A stretch of 64,000 bases of DNA, taken from Anaerovorax sp. IOR16 (GTDB taxonomy: Bacteria > Bacillota > Clostridia > Peptostreptococcales > Anaerovoracaceae). Below, piece after piece: positions 38,225 through 47,846 of this stretch. The translations under genes were made by a program, and so were the position numbers. The DNA is taken from the NCBI RefSeq assembly GCF_017168145.1, contig NZ_JADQTL010000009.1, forward strand, positions 1,182,799 to 1,246,798, written 5' to 3'. The notes beneath the pieces were generated by a model. The model had not been told where the DNA came from. It saw only the letters and a program-made list of their open reading frames with translations, and did no database searches. Each line of letters begins with the position of its first letter. The first letter of the stretch is position 1.

Positions 38225-41200
38225 TTAAATTCGTTCCACATTAATTCCGGTTTTATGACCATTCAAATCATATTCATCGAATGATTTATCATCAGCAATT
38301 AATTTTTCTGCTAAAGTTTCACTCTTAATGTAATCTTCATATTTCTCAATTGCTTTTTTCACTTCTTCATCTGCATGATAGAAAATATGAATGTGATCCA
38401 TCATTTCAAAATCCTTCTGTTTACGCATCTGCTGAACCTTTGAAATCAATTCTCTTGCCAATCCCTCATACATTAATTCTTCTGTAATGGTCGTTTCTAA
38501 AATGGTAAAGACATTGTTTTCCATCGCTGCGGTAAATCCTTCTTTTGCAGAAATTTTAACATCAACAAATTCCTTGGTAATTGCAAACGTCTCACCATCA
38601 ATTTCTATGTCGACAGATTCATTTTGTTCCAGCATTGAAACCAATTCTGCAGCATTTTGTTTCATTAAAACACCGGTAAAGCTCTTGATTTTTCCACCAA
38701 GTACAGGCCCTGCTACTTTAAAGTTCGGTTTTAAGGTGTAATTGATAAATTTGTCCAGATTACTTTCAAATACGACTTCTTTTACATTCAACTCTTCTTT
38801 AATCAGATCTACCATATCAGAAATTAACGCCTCATATTTACCATCAATTAAAATTTCTTTCAATGGCTGACGAACCTTGATTCTTTCTTTTTCTCTCGTT
38901 CCACGACCTAGTGCAACAATTGCACGAACCAAATCCATTCTTTCTTCTACGTTTTCATCAATCAACGCTTCATTTGCTTTTGGATAGAAGGAAAGATGTA
39001 CGGATTCCGCTCCAGTTAAATTCGTATAAATTTCATCTGTAATAAACGGTGCAAATGGTGCAGCAAGCTGTACAACACCTGTAAGCACTTCATACGTTGT
39101 CAAATACACTGATTTCTTATCGTCATTCATTTCTTCACCATAGAAACGTCTTCTTGCTCTACGGATGTACCAGTTTGACAAATCCTCTGTTACAAATTCC
39201 TGTATCTTACGAACCGTTTTCATGTGATCGTAATGTTCCATCTCATAGGTAACTTCTTTAACGAGCTTATTGTATTTGGATAAAACCCAACGATCTAATT
39301 CTGGTCTCTTCTCATAATCAACAACTAAGCTATTTACATCAAACTTATCATTGTTTGAGTAAAGAACAAAGAAATTATATACATTTTTCAATGTACCGAA
39401 GAATTTGCTCTGAATTTCAATCAGACCATCCTCATCAAATTTTGTCGGCGACCAAGCTGGGGATACATACAACAGATACCATCTTGTCGCATCCGCACCG
39501 TATTTATCAAACAATTGGAATGGATCAACCGTGTTCCCCTTACTCTTTGACATTTTTTTGCCGGTTTTATCTAAGATTAAATCATTTACCAGAACATTTT
39601 TATATGGTGCTTTTCCCTTTATAAAGGTAGAAATTGCAAGTAAGGAATAGAACCATCCTCTTGTCTGGTCAATACCCTCACAAATAAAATCTGCCGGAAA
39701 TAGTTCTTCATCAAAGTTTTCTCTATTCTCAAATGGATAATGTCTTTGTGCAAAAGGCATAGCTCCGCTGTCAAACCAACAGTCCATAACCTCTGGAATA
39801 CGACTCATCTTCTTACCGCATTCTGGACATTCAATATGCACATCATCGACATAAGGACGGTGTAATTCAATCGTATCATCAATGTCTTCCAACGCTTTTT
39901 CAGCAAGTTCTGCTCTAGAACCAATGGACTCCAAGTGACCGCATTCACAACGCCAAATATTAATCGGTGTACCCCAGTAACGATTTCTGGAAATTGCCCA
40001 GTCTTTAACTTCAGCTAACCAATTTCCAAAACGTCCTTCACCAACAAATTCCGGGAACCAATTTACTGTATTGTTATTTGCAACAAGCTGATCCTTCAAC
40101 TTTGTCATTTCAATATACCAGCTAGGCTTTGCATAATAAATCAAAGGTGTATTGCATCTCCAACAGTGTGGATAGTTATGCTCTAGCTTTTCTTTTGTAA
40201 AAATCTTATTTTCAGCAGCAAGCCATTTAATGATTTTTACATCTAGCTCAGGGTCCATAACGAACGTACCCTTCCAAGGAGTTTCTGTATATTTTCCTTC
40301 TTCATCTACAGGATTTACAACAGGCAAATTGTATCTTCTTCCTGTTTGGTAGTCATCTTCACCAAACGCAGGAGCAGTGTGTACAATACCTGTACCATCC
40401 TCAATAGTAACATAATCAGCACAAGTTACAAAGAACGCTTTTTTATCCGGAGTAACGAATGGCATAAGCTGTTCATACTCCATATATTCCATATCCTTTC
40501 CTTTGAATTTAGAAAGAATCTTATATTGTTCCTCGCCATCCTTACTTTTTCCTAAAACTTTATCTGCCAATGCTTTCGCTACATAATAAATTTCACCATC
40601 TTTTTCTGCTTTAATATAATCAACTGTTGGTCCTACCGTTAAAGCAACATTGGAAGCTAGGGTCCAAGGAGTTGTTGTCCATGCGAGAAAATACTCATTT
40701 TCTGCATCCTTTTTCTTGAACTTTGCAGTAATCGTATTTACCTTTACTTCTTTATATCCCTGCGCAACCTCATGAGAAGCAAGCCCAGTTCCACATCTTG
40801 GACAATAAGGAAGAATCTTATGTCCTTCATAAATCATACCAGCCTTAAAGAATTCCTTTAAAATCCACCAACCTGTTTCAATGTAATCATTATCTAAGGT
40901 AATGTAAGGGTTATCCAAATCAATGAGATACCCCATTCGCTTTGTCATTTCTCTCCACTGTTTTTCATAAGTGAATACAGATTCCTTACATTTCTGATTA
41001 AATTCCTTAATTCCATATTTTTCAATATCTTGCTTACCGCTCATTTGCAGCTGCTTTTCTACTTCAATTTCAACCGGTAATCCATGAGTATCCCACCCGG
41101 CTTTTCGGTTTACTGCATAACCTTGCATTGTCTTATAACGACATACCGAATCCTTTAAAGTTCTTGCAATGACATGATGGATGCCCGGTCTTCCATTTGC

Positions 41201-41344
41201 AGTTGGAGGTCCCTCATAAAAAATAAAAGATGGCATTCCTTCTCTTGTTGTAACACACTTGTCTAGTAATTTTTCCTTATCCCATTGATCAGCCTGTTCC
41301 ATTTGAAGTTCAGCAATGGGTTTTTCTGATAAGTTTTTAAACAT
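38225..41344 (-). CDS. ileS: Isoleucyl-tRNA synthetase (long, eukaryote-like type)
   Basis: At 1039 aa it is about 100 residues longer than the usual bacterial form and lacks the C-terminal zinc finger, fitting the second, eukaryote-like ileS type that is often less sensitive to mupirocin. The HIGH motif appears as GIHH in PGIHHVIART, the KMSKS loop is KMSKSKGN near 600, the editing domain lies between, and CWFDSGAMPF is present. It charges tRNA-Ile. Expression is controlled by the T-box leader at 41429-41710. Confidence 0.95.
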   Translation of the reverse strand: MFKNLSEKPIAELQMEQADQWDKEKLLDKCVTTREGMPSFIFYEGPPTANGRPGIHHVIARTLKDSVCRYKTMQGYAVNRKAGWDTHGLPVEIEVEKQLQMSGKQDIEKYGIKEFNQKCKESVFTYEKQWREMTKRMGYLIDLDNPYITLDNDYIETGWWILKEFFKAGMIYEGHKILPYCPRCGTGLASHEVAQGYKEVKVNTITAKFKKKDAENEYFLAWTTTPWTLASNVALTVGPTVDYIKAEKDGEIYYVAKALADKVLGKSKDGEEQYKILSKFKGKDMEYMEYEQLMPFVTPDKKAFFVTCADYVTIEDGTGIVHTAPAFGEDDYQTGRRYNLPVVNPVDEEGKYTETPWKGTFVMDPELDVKIIKWLAAENKIFTKEKLEHNYPHCWRCNTPLIYYAKPSWYIEMTKLKDQLVANNNTVNWFPEFVGEGRFGNWLAEVKDWAISRNRYWGTPINIWRCECGHLESIGSRAELAEKALEDIDDTIELHRPYVDDVHIECPECGKKMSRIPEVMDCWFDSGAMPFAQRHYPFENRENFDEELFPADFICEGIDQTRGWFYSLLAISTFIKGKAPYKNVLVNDLILDKTGKKMSKSKGNTVDPFQLFDKYGADATRWYLLYVSPAWSPTKFDEDGLIEIQSKFFGTLKNVYNFFVLYSNNDKFDVNSLVVDYEKRPELDRWVLSKYNKLVKEVTYEMEHYDHMKTVRKIQEFVTEDLSNWYIRRARRRFYGEEMNDDKKSVYLTTYEVLTGVVQLAAPFAPFITDEIYTNLTGAESVHLSFYPKANEALIDENVEERMDLVRAIVALGRGTREKERIKVRQPLKEILIDGKYEALISDMVDLIKEELNVKEVVFESNLDKFINYTLKPNFKVAGPVLGGKIKSFTGVLMKQNAAELVSMLEQNESVDIEIDGETFAITKEFVDVKISAKEGFTAAMENNVFTILETTITEELMYEGLARELISKVQQMRKQKDFEMMDHIHIFYHADEEVKKAIEKYEDYIKSETLAEKLIADDKSFDEYDLNGHKTGINVERI

Positions 41345-41428
41345 GCTTTTTCCCTTTCTAAAAAAGTGACATCGCCACTCTGAAACTCTATTTATCTAGT
41401 AATAAATCAAATAAATTAATTATTAGAT

Positions 41429-41469
41429 AAAAAAAATCCCTAAATTTTCCCATTGGAAAATTTAGGGAC
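41429..41469 (-). terminator. T-box attenuator of ileS
   Basis: On the minus strand TCCCTAAATTTTCC and GGAAAATTTAGGGA form a strong stem followed by T7. It lies 14 nt after the T-box sequence, the usual place for the alternative terminator. Confidence 0.88.
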
Positions 41470-41710
41470 GATTATAAACCGCGGTACCACCCTAATAGCC
41501 AGCAAAAATGCCAGCCACTTTTATCTGCTTAACGGGCAGAAACGGATTTTCTTACTCATTCAAAGTATTATTTAAAATAAAATTTGAATCGTTCAGAAAA
41601 TCAGCTAAAGAGTGATTTTCCGTCTGTTGCTTTCCGGCATTATCTCACCATCAACGCCTCTCTGTAAGGTATTTGCATACAGCGTACTCTCTCTATCATC
41701 GCTTTTTTAC
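41429..41710 (-). promoter_or_regulatory. T-box riboswitch for isoleucine
   Basis: The T-box consensus AGGGTGGTACCGCGG lies at 41479-41493 (minus). Upstream, stem I has the AGAGAG, GGTGAGA and distal-loop elements. The codon in the specifier loop reads ATC (41615-41617) just before ACTCTTTAGC, giving isoleucine, which matches the downstream gene. Uncharged tRNA-Ile should favour the antiterminator and allow ileS expression. Confidence 0.92.
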
Positions 41711-41723
41711 CTATAACTCTTTC

Positions 41724-41752
41724 ATTGTAACGAAAGGCGACTAACTTGTCAA
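41724..41752 (-). promoter_or_regulatory. Sigma-A promoter of the ileS T-box transcript
   Basis: Minus strand TTGACA (41747-41752), 17-nt spacer, TACAAT (41724-41729). The -35 lies 10 bp beyond the recX stop codon. Confidence 0.85.
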
Positions 41753-41762
41753 CCATTTGTCA

Positions 41763-42233
41763 TCAATCGCCACGAAGCTGATTTAGAATACGATAAATCA
41801 ATCCTGTAGGATAACCTAAATAGGACAATCTTCTTCCAACTTTTGCAATCAACTTCTCATCGACTTTAACACCAGCAACGATTTTCTCAACCTGCTTCAT
41901 AGCATTCGAGTATTCCATTTCCGCATCCAAAATTTCTTCCATGTGAATCCGAATGACCTCATCATCCAAACCTTTATTCAAAAGTTCTTGCCGTAATCGT
42001 AATGATCCTTTTCCTTTAGTTAAGGCATAACGAAGATAATTTTCACAATATCGGTTATCATCAATAAAATGAGAATCCAAAAGAAATTCCAGACATTCTT
42101 CTATTTCTTTCTCATTATATTCTTTTTGTTTTAAATGATTTGAAATTTCCAAGGCGGTATGATCACGATATCTTAAAAATATCATTGCTTCATCCTTTGC
42201 AGTTCTTCCTGAATTGATAGATTTTTTTTGCAT
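41763..42233 (-). CDS. recX: Regulatory protein RecX
   Basis: A 156-aa helical repeat protein with RecX signatures (AMIFLRYRDHTALEISNHLKQK, DDNRYCENYLRYALTKGKG, RLRQELLNKGLDDEVI). RecX binds RecA filaments and restrains recombination. AGGAGG precedes the ATG. It is 13 bp after the phosphopantetheinyl transferase gene; recA is not in the window. Confidence 0.9.
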   Translation of the reverse strand: MQKKSINSGRTAKDEAMIFLRYRDHTALEISNHLKQKEYNEKEIEECLEFLLDSHFIDDNRYCENYLRYALTKGKGSLRLRQELLNKGLDDEVIRIHMEEILDAEMEYSNAMKQVEKIVAGVKVDEKLIAKVGRRLSYLGYPTGLIYRILNQLRGD

Positions 42234-42246
42234 TTTTTGCTGCCTC

Positions 42247-42819
42247 CTAAAAATTCTCTATAACTTGTATTTGTGTTTCTTTTAATTTGCAGCAATAAGC
42301 ATTATAAATCGGTATCGGTAAAGTAAGTGCGTTTATCCAAAGCCCTTCTATTTGTTGCTGAAACTCACCTTGATTATCAATGACAGAAAAGCTTTTTAGA
42401 TTTTCTGATAGTCCGGTTCCTTTGCATTTAATAAAGGCTTCCTTTCTTACCCAAACTTGATAAAAAGCATCATTACCAAACTCCCTTACAAAGGCGTACT
42501 CTTCCTTTGTAAAAAACCGTTTTGCCAGACGCAAAATTCGTTCATTTGAAAGATTTCTGTATTTATCTTCAATATCTATTCCAACGGTATCTCTACCAAT
42601 TAAGCATATCCAATAAGATTTGCTATGAGAAACTGAAAAATGAATATCCTCAATATAAGGCTGTTTAATATAAGGTTTCCCATGAAGTCCTTCTCTTATA
42701 ATAATTTCTTTCTCAAATAAATCTTTTATCCCTGTCTGCATTCCATATTTTTTTAATACTTGATAAAGGAGATTCCGACTTTCCTTCTCAGGTATATTTT
42801 TTGTATAATACAAATACAT
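42247..42819 (-). CDS. 4'-phosphopantetheinyl transferase (Sfp type)
   Basis: The 190-aa enzyme moves phosphopantetheine from CoA to a carrier protein. It has the magnesium-binding GIDIED (near 110) and the WVRKEAFIKCKGTGL motif with catalytic Glu/Lys. An HFSVSHSKSYWIC-like segment before the Mg site is also typical. It is shorter than Sfp (224 aa) but complete. No polyketide or peptide synthase lies nearby, so the carrier partner is unknown. GGGGAG precedes the ATG. Confidence 0.9.
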   Translation of the reverse strand: MYLYYTKNIPEKESRNLLYQVLKKYGMQTGIKDLFEKEIIIREGLHGKPYIKQPYIEDIHFSVSHSKSYWICLIGRDTVGIDIEDKYRNLSNERILRLAKRFFTKEEYAFVREFGNDAFYQVWVRKEAFIKCKGTGLSENLKSFSVIDNQGEFQQQIEGLWINALTLPIPIYNAYCCKLKETQIQVIENF

Positions 42820-42852
42820 GGCTGACTCCCCTCTAAAACCGTATTACTTATG

Positions 42853-42883
42853 GAAAAAGACGCAGGCAAATCTGCCTACGTCT
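42853..42883 (-). terminator. Terminator after the hydrogenase gene
   Basis: Minus strand AGACGTAGGCA and TGCCTGCGTCT pair around a short loop and lead into TTTTTCC. Confidence 0.85.
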
Positions 42884-42890
42884 AATCGTA

Positions 42891-44390
42891 TCAATCTTCT
42901 TTGTTTGCATACTTGCTCTTTGTAGCAATTTTATCTTCACTTGCATTTTGAAACTCTTTTACTGCAGTCGATGCTTTCGCAAAGGACATCATAGTTCCGG
43001 CTCCGCCAACACAACCGCCGGGACACGCCATTCCCTCCATGAGGTACCCGTCTCTTTTACCGGCTTTTGCAATTCGAAGCATCTTTGCACATTCTCGTAA
43101 GCCTTCTGCACGATCAATCTTAATATCACTATCCGGATAAAGTTCGTCAACACAATTTGCAATCGCATCTGCAACACCTCCGGCAACACTATAACCACGA
43201 CCTGCAGCAGTTGCATCATCAAAGACTTCATTCGTTTCTATATCGCCAAATTCAATGCCTTTCGCAACAAACATACCCATCAATTCTTCAAAAGTAATAA
43301 CAAAGTCTACATCACTTCGAACTGATTTTCTCGAAGCTTCCAATTTTTTTGCTGCACAAGGTCCGATGAAAACAACCTTTGAATCTGGATTTTCATTTTT
43401 TATAATACGGGCAGTTGCGACCATAGGTGTGAGTGAGTCAGAAACATAAGGTGCAACTTCTGGAAAATCCCTTTTAGCCATAACCGACCAAGCCGGACAA
43501 CAAGAGGTAGCTAAAAACGGTTCTTCACCACTGGCAATCTTATGAATGTAATGATGTGCTTCCTCAATTGCCCCCAAATCCGCACCAATTGCAACCTCTA
43601 CAACTTTAGAAAATCCTAATAACTTAAGAGCTGCCTTCACTTTTTCCGGTGTCGCAAGCGGTCCAAACTGTCCGACAAAGGCCGGTGCAATTTCCGCTAT
43701 CACATCTTCTCCATTTTTAATCGCATGAATTAACTGAAACAATTGAGACTTATCTGCAATCGCTCCAAATGGGCAATTTACCAAACACATACCACAGGAA
43801 ACGCATTTATCATAATTGATTTTGGCACGGCCAAGATGATCGCTTTCAATTGCGTCCACTCCGCAAGCAGCCGCGCATGGTCGGTCAAATTTTACAATTG
43901 CATGATATGGACAGATATCAACGCAACGTCCACAGCGGATGCATTTTTCATTATCAATCACCGATCTTCCATTTTGAATACTAATGGCTTTTACCGGACA
44001 AACAGAAGTACATGGATGAGCCAAGCACCCTCTGCAATTGTCAGTTACTTCAACACTTTTTTCTTTACATGCATTGCAAGCAAAAGGAATGACATTAATG
44101 AGTGGAGGTTCATAAACCTTCTCAGCAATGGCACTTTCTTCTACACCTTTCGAAATATGAGTCGGCTGATCTGCCGGATACAATGGAAGACCAATTGCCA
44201 GACGAATTCGTTCTCCTACAATTGCTCTTTCTAAAAAAATACTATCCCGATACGTAGGTACTTCTCCAGGAATAATTCGAAAAGGAATCTCCTCAACACG
44301 AGCGTATTCTCCGCCCTCATATGCCAACCTTGCAACCTCTGCAAATACTTGTCTCCTAATGTTTGTTACTGGTGTATAAATGCCTCTCAA
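42891..44390 (-). CDS. [FeFe]-hydrogenase, monomeric group B-like
   Basis: A 499-aa iron-sulfur protein. The N-terminal region has several cysteine clusters of ferredoxin type (about 95-205: CRGCLAHPCTSVCP, CIRCGRCVDICP, CVSCGMCLVNCP). The H-cluster domain has the three signatures TSCCPAW, GPCAAKK and EGMACPGGCVGGAG. The Ala in TSCCPAW and the missing NADH module fit group B hydrogenases rather than the bifurcating type. It should exchange electrons with ferredoxin. TTG 44390 is the likely start, 2 nt after the preceding stop. Confidence 0.88.
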   Translation of the reverse strand: MRGIYTPVTNIRRQVFAEVARLAYEGGEYARVEEIPFRIIPGEVPTYRDSIFLERAIVGERIRLAIGLPLYPADQPTHISKGVEESAIAEKVYEPPLINVIPFACNACKEKSVEVTDNCRGCLAHPCTSVCPVKAISIQNGRSVIDNEKCIRCGRCVDICPYHAIVKFDRPCAAACGVDAIESDHLGRAKINYDKCVSCGMCLVNCPFGAIADKSQLFQLIHAIKNGEDVIAEIAPAFVGQFGPLATPEKVKAALKLLGFSKVVEVAIGADLGAIEEAHHYIHKIASGEEPFLATSCCPAWSVMAKRDFPEVAPYVSDSLTPMVATARIIKNENPDSKVVFIGPCAAKKLEASRKSVRSDVDFVITFEELMGMFVAKGIEFGDIETNEVFDDATAAGRGYSVAGGVADAIANCVDELYPDSDIKIDRAEGLRECAKMLRIAKAGKRDGYLMEGMACPGGCVGGAGTMMSFAKASTAVKEFQNASEDKIATKSKYANKED

Positions 44391-44392
44391 GA

Positions 44393-44668
44393 TTACTTCA
44401 CGTCCTTCTTTATCATACTAATTACTTTTTCCATTACAGTTTCACTATCCGCATTTTCCATTATTTTTCCATTTATTGCAGCCACCAGAGAATGGTGCCC
44501 ATCTTTTTTATTACCCAAACATTTATTTGTTTCTACGTTAATATTACCCTCAAAGCCCAAATATCTTTTTAGCTTTTTTAAGCTTTCTACGGATTCCACC
44601 AAATCCATTGCGCCTCGCATCACACATTCCGTGCAAACACAAACCTCGACCTTTATATCATTTACCAT
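44393..44668 (-). CDS. Small [2Fe-2S] ferredoxin-like partner of the hydrogenase
   Basis: A 91-aa thioredoxin-fold [2Fe-2S] protein of NuoE/HymA type. The first cysteine pair is C-x4-C (CVCTEC with an extra Cys between), but at the second, normally C-x3-C, only KCLGNKK is present, so one ligand is replaced by Lys. The inner Cys may substitute, or the cluster may be altered. It is translationally linked to the hydrogenase, which starts 2 nt after its stop, and should serve as its electron carrier. Confidence 0.75.
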   Translation of the reverse strand: MVNDIKVEVCVCTECVMRGAMDLVESVESLKKLKRYLGFEGNINVETNKCLGNKKDGHHSLVAAINGKIMENADSETVMEKVISMIKKDVK

Positions 44669-44800
44669 AGTATATAGTCTCCTTCCTAGCTTTTGTGTTT
44701 TTCTGTCTGCAAATTCGATTTCCCCCGAATCTTATAAGCCATTATATTATACAAGCTATAAGACTTATCGTCAACCCCACAAACCGCCATAATTATTTCG

Positions 44801-44835
44801 AAAAAACTCTACAAATTGTAATTTGTAGAGTTTTT
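44801..44835. terminator. Bidirectional terminator after the P-type ATPase gene
   Basis: AAAACTCTACAAAT and ATTTGTAGAGTTTT form a perfect stem with A6 on the left and T5 on the right. Confidence 0.88.
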
Positions 44836-44849
44836 AACGTTTTTATTTT

Positions 44850-47510
44850 TTATATAGTTTTTTTCTTTAGATATCCAAATAATACAAATAGTTCATGGAA
44901 CCAAAGCGGAACTGTTGCAAGACCAGTTAAAATGCACCATTCCCTTAAGGAAAGGGCAACTGTTCCAAATAAATTAGTTAAAAATGAAATCTCAGTTACA
45001 GCAATCTGTAGTGTAAATCCAACTACAAATGCAATGATCATCATTCGATTGGCAAGGTGATTTATCCTAAAAATAGATTTTTTTACATTACGCATACCAA
45101 TCGCATGGAATAACTGAGAAATAGCCAAAATTGTAAAAGCATACGTTTGAGATTTTACATAAATCAATGGATTCAATAGGATTTCTTTCACTGTAGTATA
45201 AGTTACCGAACTTCCCTGTAAAATTAATGTCTCAATTGGTACATAAAGGAATGCACTTAAGGTTAAGAAACCAATGACTACCCCATAAAAAATGGTCAGT
45301 GCCAAGCCCCCATGCGCAAATAAACTTTCTTTCGGCTGACGAGGTGCTTCCTTCATTACATCCTCATCTCCACTATCAACACCAAGGGCCAATCCCGGAA
45401 GAGAATCGGTAATCAAATTAACCCATAAAATGTGAATTGCCTTTAACGGTGAAAGCAATCCAGCTACGATTGCTGTAAACATAGTAATGATTTCACCAAA
45501 ATTCGATGAAAGTAAGAACAATACCGATTTCTTAATATTGTTATAAATGTTTCGACCTTCATGAATTGCTTTTTCAATTGTTGCAAAATTATCATCGGTT
45601 AATACCATATCTGCTGCACCTTTTGCAACATCCGTTCCCGTAATACCCATAGCAACGCCTATATCCGCAGCTTTCAGAGACGGAGCATCATTGACACCAT
45701 CTCCTGTCATAGAAACAATGTTTCCATGTGAACGAAATGCATTTACAATCATCACCTTATTTTCTGGGGAAACACGTGCAAAAACACGTAAATGAAGTAC
45801 TGCTTTATTTAGTTCTTCCTGGGTCATTTCATTGAGTTCTTCGCCCGCAATGCATTGATCCGGAGTTTCTGCAATTCCAAGTTCCTTTGCAATAGCGAAT
45901 GCTGTATCTTTATGATCACCTGTTATCATAATAGTGGTTACCGAAGCTTGTTTAAAGATTTCAACAGCTGCCTTTGCTTCTGGACGAGGCGGATCAATCA
46001 TCCCAACTAAACCGACAAACGTCAAATTCGTTTCCTCTGCAGAAGAATCGTCTGTTTTGATAGCTAAAGCCAATACACGTAATGCATCCCCAGCCATTGT
46101 CTTAGCTGCGGTATGAACCGCTTCCATATCACTGCTTGTGATATCTCTTGTTTGGCCATTCATTAAAATATGGGTGCAATTTTTTAAAATTTGATCCATC
46201 GCACCTTTGGTATAAGCAATGATGCTGCCGTCTTGGTTTTTATGCACCGTGGTCATCATTTTACGGTCAGAATCAAATGGTTGTTCATTGACACGAGGAG
46301 ATTTTGCTTCCAATTCTGCTTTCGTTACAGAAAGTGGTATACCCATATCTAAAAGGGCTAATTCTGTCGGATCACCAATGCGATTTTCTCCCTCAATGGA
46401 AGCATCGGTACAAAGAATAAAACCATCAATCAAAATAGCATCTTTTACATAATTCAAATCATTCTCAGATGTCAGCCTTTCATTTAAAAATACCTGTGTA
46501 ACCGTCATTTTATTCTGTGTCAAGGTTCCCGTTTTATCTGAACAAACAACGCTAACCGATCCCAAAGTCTCTACAGCCGGTAATTTTCGCACAATGGTAT
46601 TCACCTTGACCATTCGTTGCACACCTAAAGCCAAAACAATCGTAACGACTGCCGGAAGTCCTTCGGGAATTGCAGCAACCGCCAAAGATATTGCTGTTAA
46701 CAACATCTCCGCAATGTCTCTTCCTTGAAAGATAGCCAAACCAAACAGGGCCAAGCAAAGAATAACTGCAATGATACCGAGAAGCTTTCCAAGGTCTGCA
46801 AGTCGAATCTGTAAAGGAGTCATTTCTTCTTTCGATTCGTTGATCATCTTTGCAATTTTACCAATCTCAGTTTGCATTCCCGTATATACAACAACACCTT
46901 CTCCTCTTCCATAGGACACATTTGTTGATAAATAAGCCATATTTACACGGTCTCCCAAAGGAATCTCACCTTCAGCTATAAACGAGGCATCCTTCTCAAC
47001 TGGAACTGATTCTCCGGTTAATGCAGATTCTTCAATCTTTAAATTGATGCTGCTTAAAAGGCGTAAATCAGCTGGAACGACTCGTCCTGCCTCTAATAAT
47101 ACAATATCCCCTAAAACCAATTCTTTTGCCGGAATTTCTATCGCTTTACCATCCCTACGCACCAATGCCATAGGACTGGAAAGCTGTTTTAACGCCTCTA
47201 AGGATTTTTCAGCTTTCTCCTCTTGAATCATACCTATGACTGCGTTAAGCAATATAACTGCTATAATAATAAATGCATCACTAAACTCTTTCAGAATAGC
47301 AGAAATTACAACTGCCCCCATAAGAATATAAATCATAGGGTCTTGCAACTGTGATAAAAATAACTGTATCTTAGTTTTTCCCTTTTTTTCATCAAAGGAG
47401 TTAGGACCATTTTCATTCAGTCTCTTCTTTGCCTCTTCTTGGGACAGCCCTACATTAACATCTATATTCAAATTTTGTAATACTTCTTCCTTTTTCTGTT
47501 TTTCAAACAT
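44850..47510 (-). CDS. P-type cation ATPase (Ca2+/Mn2+ class, probable Mn2+ exporter)
   Basis: The 886-aa P2-type ATPase has an N-terminal cation-ATPase domain, LTGES, the ion-site helix AAIPEGLPAVVT, phosphorylation motif SDKTGTLTQNKMTV, GDGVNDAPSLKAADIGVAMG, and NLITDSLPGLALG. By sequence alone it would be called a calcium pump. The yybP-ykoY riboswitch in its leader, which senses Mn2+, argues that it exports manganese, as reported for riboswitch-controlled YoaB-type pumps. AGGAGG precedes the ATG. Confidence 0.9.
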   Translation of the reverse strand: MFEKQKKEEVLQNLNIDVNVGLSQEEAKKRLNENGPNSFDEKKGKTKIQLFLSQLQDPMIYILMGAVVISAILKEFSDAFIIIAVILLNAVIGMIQEEKAEKSLEALKQLSSPMALVRRDGKAIEIPAKELVLGDIVLLEAGRVVPADLRLLSSINLKIEESALTGESVPVEKDASFIAEGEIPLGDRVNMAYLSTNVSYGRGEGVVVYTGMQTEIGKIAKMINESKEEMTPLQIRLADLGKLLGIIAVILCLALFGLAIFQGRDIAEMLLTAISLAVAAIPEGLPAVVTIVLALGVQRMVKVNTIVRKLPAVETLGSVSVVCSDKTGTLTQNKMTVTQVFLNERLTSENDLNYVKDAILIDGFILCTDASIEGENRIGDPTELALLDMGIPLSVTKAELEAKSPRVNEQPFDSDRKMMTTVHKNQDGSIIAYTKGAMDQILKNCTHILMNGQTRDITSSDMEAVHTAAKTMAGDALRVLALAIKTDDSSAEETNLTFVGLVGMIDPPRPEAKAAVEIFKQASVTTIMITGDHKDTAFAIAKELGIAETPDQCIAGEELNEMTQEELNKAVLHLRVFARVSPENKVMIVNAFRSHGNIVSMTGDGVNDAPSLKAADIGVAMGITGTDVAKGAADMVLTDDNFATIEKAIHEGRNIYNNIKKSVLFLLSSNFGEIITMFTAIVAGLLSPLKAIHILWVNLITDSLPGLALGVDSGDEDVMKEAPRQPKESLFAHGGLALTIFYGVVIGFLTLSAFLYVPIETLILQGSSVTYTTVKEILLNPLIYVKSQTYAFTILAISQLFHAIGMRNVKKSIFRINHLANRMMIIAFVVGFTLQIAVTEISFLTNLFGTVALSLREWCILTGLATVPLWFHELFVLFGYLKKKTI

Positions 47511-47579
47511 GTAAGCCTCCTAATGGTTTTACTTATTTCCTATTTTATTTTAATTATTATGTCTTGTGAAAATCCTTGC

Positions 47580-47636
47580 AAAAAAAATAACTCTTAACAT
47601 AATTTTCACAAAAACAGTAAAATATATGCTAAAAGT
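47580..47636 (-). terminator. Riboswitch-controlled terminator of the P-type ATPase leader
   Basis: Minus strand ACTTTTAGCATA (47625-47636) pairs along all 12 positions, counting G-U, with TATGTTAAGAGT (47590-47601), followed by TA and T8. The left arm overlaps the 3' strand of the aptamer's closing helix, so ligand binding should block the terminator. Confidence 0.8.
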
Positions 47637-47713
47637 CTTGTTACCTTTCGGGTCTATGACCAGGCTTAACAAAACCGGATGTTGATCATAAACTTAAAAC
47701 TACTCCCTTTTAT
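47631..47713 (-). promoter_or_regulatory. yybP-ykoY (Mn2+) riboswitch aptamer
   Basis: On the minus strand the aptamer opens AAAGGGAGTAG and closes ACAAGACTTTT, the conserved P1 borders, with ATGATCAACATCCGG, AAGCCTGG and GACCCGAAAGG between them. These match the two-arm layout of yybP-ykoY RNAs. The remaining part of the 336-bp gap (47511-47846) holds the terminator and the short yerC leader. Confidence 0.85.
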
Positions 47714-47846
47714 TAAATTGTATCATACTGGAAAAATGTATGATTGTCAAGGAGAAAAAAACATTGTATAATAATACTGTAAAGCGATAAAGTGATGACA
47801 TATTATTTTATATAAGCAAATACAGCTGATGAGAGGAGTAATTGCA

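Noticed and set aside
43743-44234. 163-codon plus-strand frame inside the hydrogenase gene
   Set aside because: Antisense shadow of a gene with strong H-cluster motifs.
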